DNA of 64,000 nucleotides from Aristolochia californica. Lineage: Eukaryota > Streptophyta > Magnoliopsida > Piperales > Aristolochiaceae. Location of the stretch: the NCBI GenBank assembly GCA_029961685.1, contig JARWKL010000016.1:7146358-7210357 (forward strand). Direction: 5' to 3'. Shown here piece by piece: positions 63,810-64,000 of the stretch (position 1 is its first letter; the number at the start of each line of letters is the position of its first letter). A program made the translations under genes and the position numbers. A model generated the notes under the pieces. The model had not been told where the DNA came from, searched no databases, and saw nothing but the letters and a program-made list of their open reading frames with translations.

Positions 63810-64000
63810 ATTTAAAGCATGTTAGGATCAGTTAGAAGTCTCTTTCCTATAAAATTCCACCTAGCTTATTATTAAGGGTTGTACTAGTGGAATTTCCCCA
63901 ACATGGGTAACAAAACCTTGGAGTTCGTTTTTAGTGCGTGAAATAATTTTCAAACTTTTTCTTGCATACATGAACTCTAAAATTTTCATTTTGTTATGCC
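63810..64000 (+). repeat. Partial monomer at right window edge
   Basis: The last 191 bases are the first part of another monomer, ending in the TTTTGTTATGCC segment. The array therefore continues to the right of the window. Confidence 0.95.

Larger units (their letters stand above)
1..64000 (+). repeat. Tandem satellite array, 465-bp monomer, whole window
   Basis: The same unit of about 465 bp recurs head-to-tail across the window with no inversion and no unrelated insert that I can see. Recurrent motifs in order along a monomer include TTTAAAGCATGTTAGGATCA, CCACCAAGCTTATTATTAGG, TTGTACTAGTGGAATTTCCC, GAGTTCATTTTTAGTGCGTG, a run of 7-13 T, GTTTACGAGAAAAATGGGAG, GAGCATCCAAGATGGAAATG, GGATAGGCAAAAAGTGGGTT and ATCCAACCACTTGAGAATTT. 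Most monomers carry a HindIII site (AAGCTT) and a SpeI site (ACTAGT), so HindIII digestion should give a ladder of about 465 bp. Copies differ from one another by substitutions and small indels; by eye typical neighbours differ by several to about ten percent. Long single-family satellites are established components of eukaryotic centromeric, pericentromeric or subtelomeric heterochromatin; which of these applies here cannot be read from the sequence. I do not recognise the family by name. The strand sign is arbitrary. Confidence 0.98.

Noticed and set aside
1..64000. More than a hundred short open reading frames, mostly on the minus strand
   Set aside because: They repeat with the monomer, overlap each other in different frames, often start at GTG, are frequently frameshifted, and resemble no protein family I recognise. 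They are by-products of a satellite.
1..64000. Regular repeats suggesting a CRISPR array
   Set aside because: The whole 465-bp period is repeated; there are no short identical repeats with unique spacers and no cas genes.
1..64000. CENP-B box
   Set aside because: I looked for the TTCG...A..CGGG pattern in the typical monomer and did not see it; the monomer has very few CG dinucleotides.
1..64000. tRNA, rRNA, viral or transposon sequence
   Set aside because: No tRNA-like arms, rRNA core motifs, terminal repeats, target-site duplications or polymerase/integrase-like protein motifs were visible at any point; the periodic unit accounts for every stretch.

Overview
This window is one uninterrupted block of satellite DNA. 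I find no gene, RNA gene, CRISPR array or mobile element in it. A single AT-rich unit (roughly one-third G+C by eye) with a modal length of 465 bp repeats head-to-tail in one orientation from base 1 to base 64000, entering and leaving mid-unit. I located 138 successive copies of one internal landmark (the CCACCAC that follows GGCATGCATAT). Most intervals are 462-468 bp; the exceptions are explained by internal deletions. A long satellite array of this kind belongs to a eukaryotic chromosome, at a centromere, pericentromere, subtelomere or heterochromatic knob. A plant is my best guess, from the array character and from CpG-to-TpG/CpA variation suggesting cytosine methylation, but the sequence does not prove it. 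I do not recognise the family.

Layout. 1-5.65 kb: diverged monomers with one adjacent duplicate pair. 5.65-8.9 kb: dimer/trimer alternation. 9.4-15.0 kb: two copies of a six-monomer (2.79 kb) higher-order unit. 15.4-16.35 kb: adjacent monomer duplicate. 16.35-21.9 kb: four copies of a three-monomer (about 1.39 kb) unit. 22.4-23.4 kb: monomer duplicate. 26.0-27.9 kb: dimer pair. 28.6-32.3 kb: a four-monomer block (1.86 kb) duplicated in tandem with only 5 substitutions and 2 indels, the youngest event here. 35.8-37.2 kb: a block carrying a diagnostic deletion, related to blocks at 48.1-49.0 and 50.4-51.7 kb. 44.3-47.1 kb: a trimer duplicated. 47.1-51.3 kb: a period-five block. 51.7-55 kb: dimers. 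55-62.9 kb: a GCATCATGGATGG subfamily alternating with other types, with a tetramer repeat near the end. Other stretches are monomers whose higher-order order I could not resolve.

Many minus-strand reading frames of 60-116 codons are by-products of the repeat. Two overlapping frames stay open in many monomers, the usual start of the longer is GTG, and frameshifts are common; I treat all as non-coding. The biology here is the array's history: unequal exchange kept in register, local homogenisation, short-repeat deletions, probable methylation-driven mutation, and short dyad symmetries inside each monomer that could matter for chromatin or kinetochore function.
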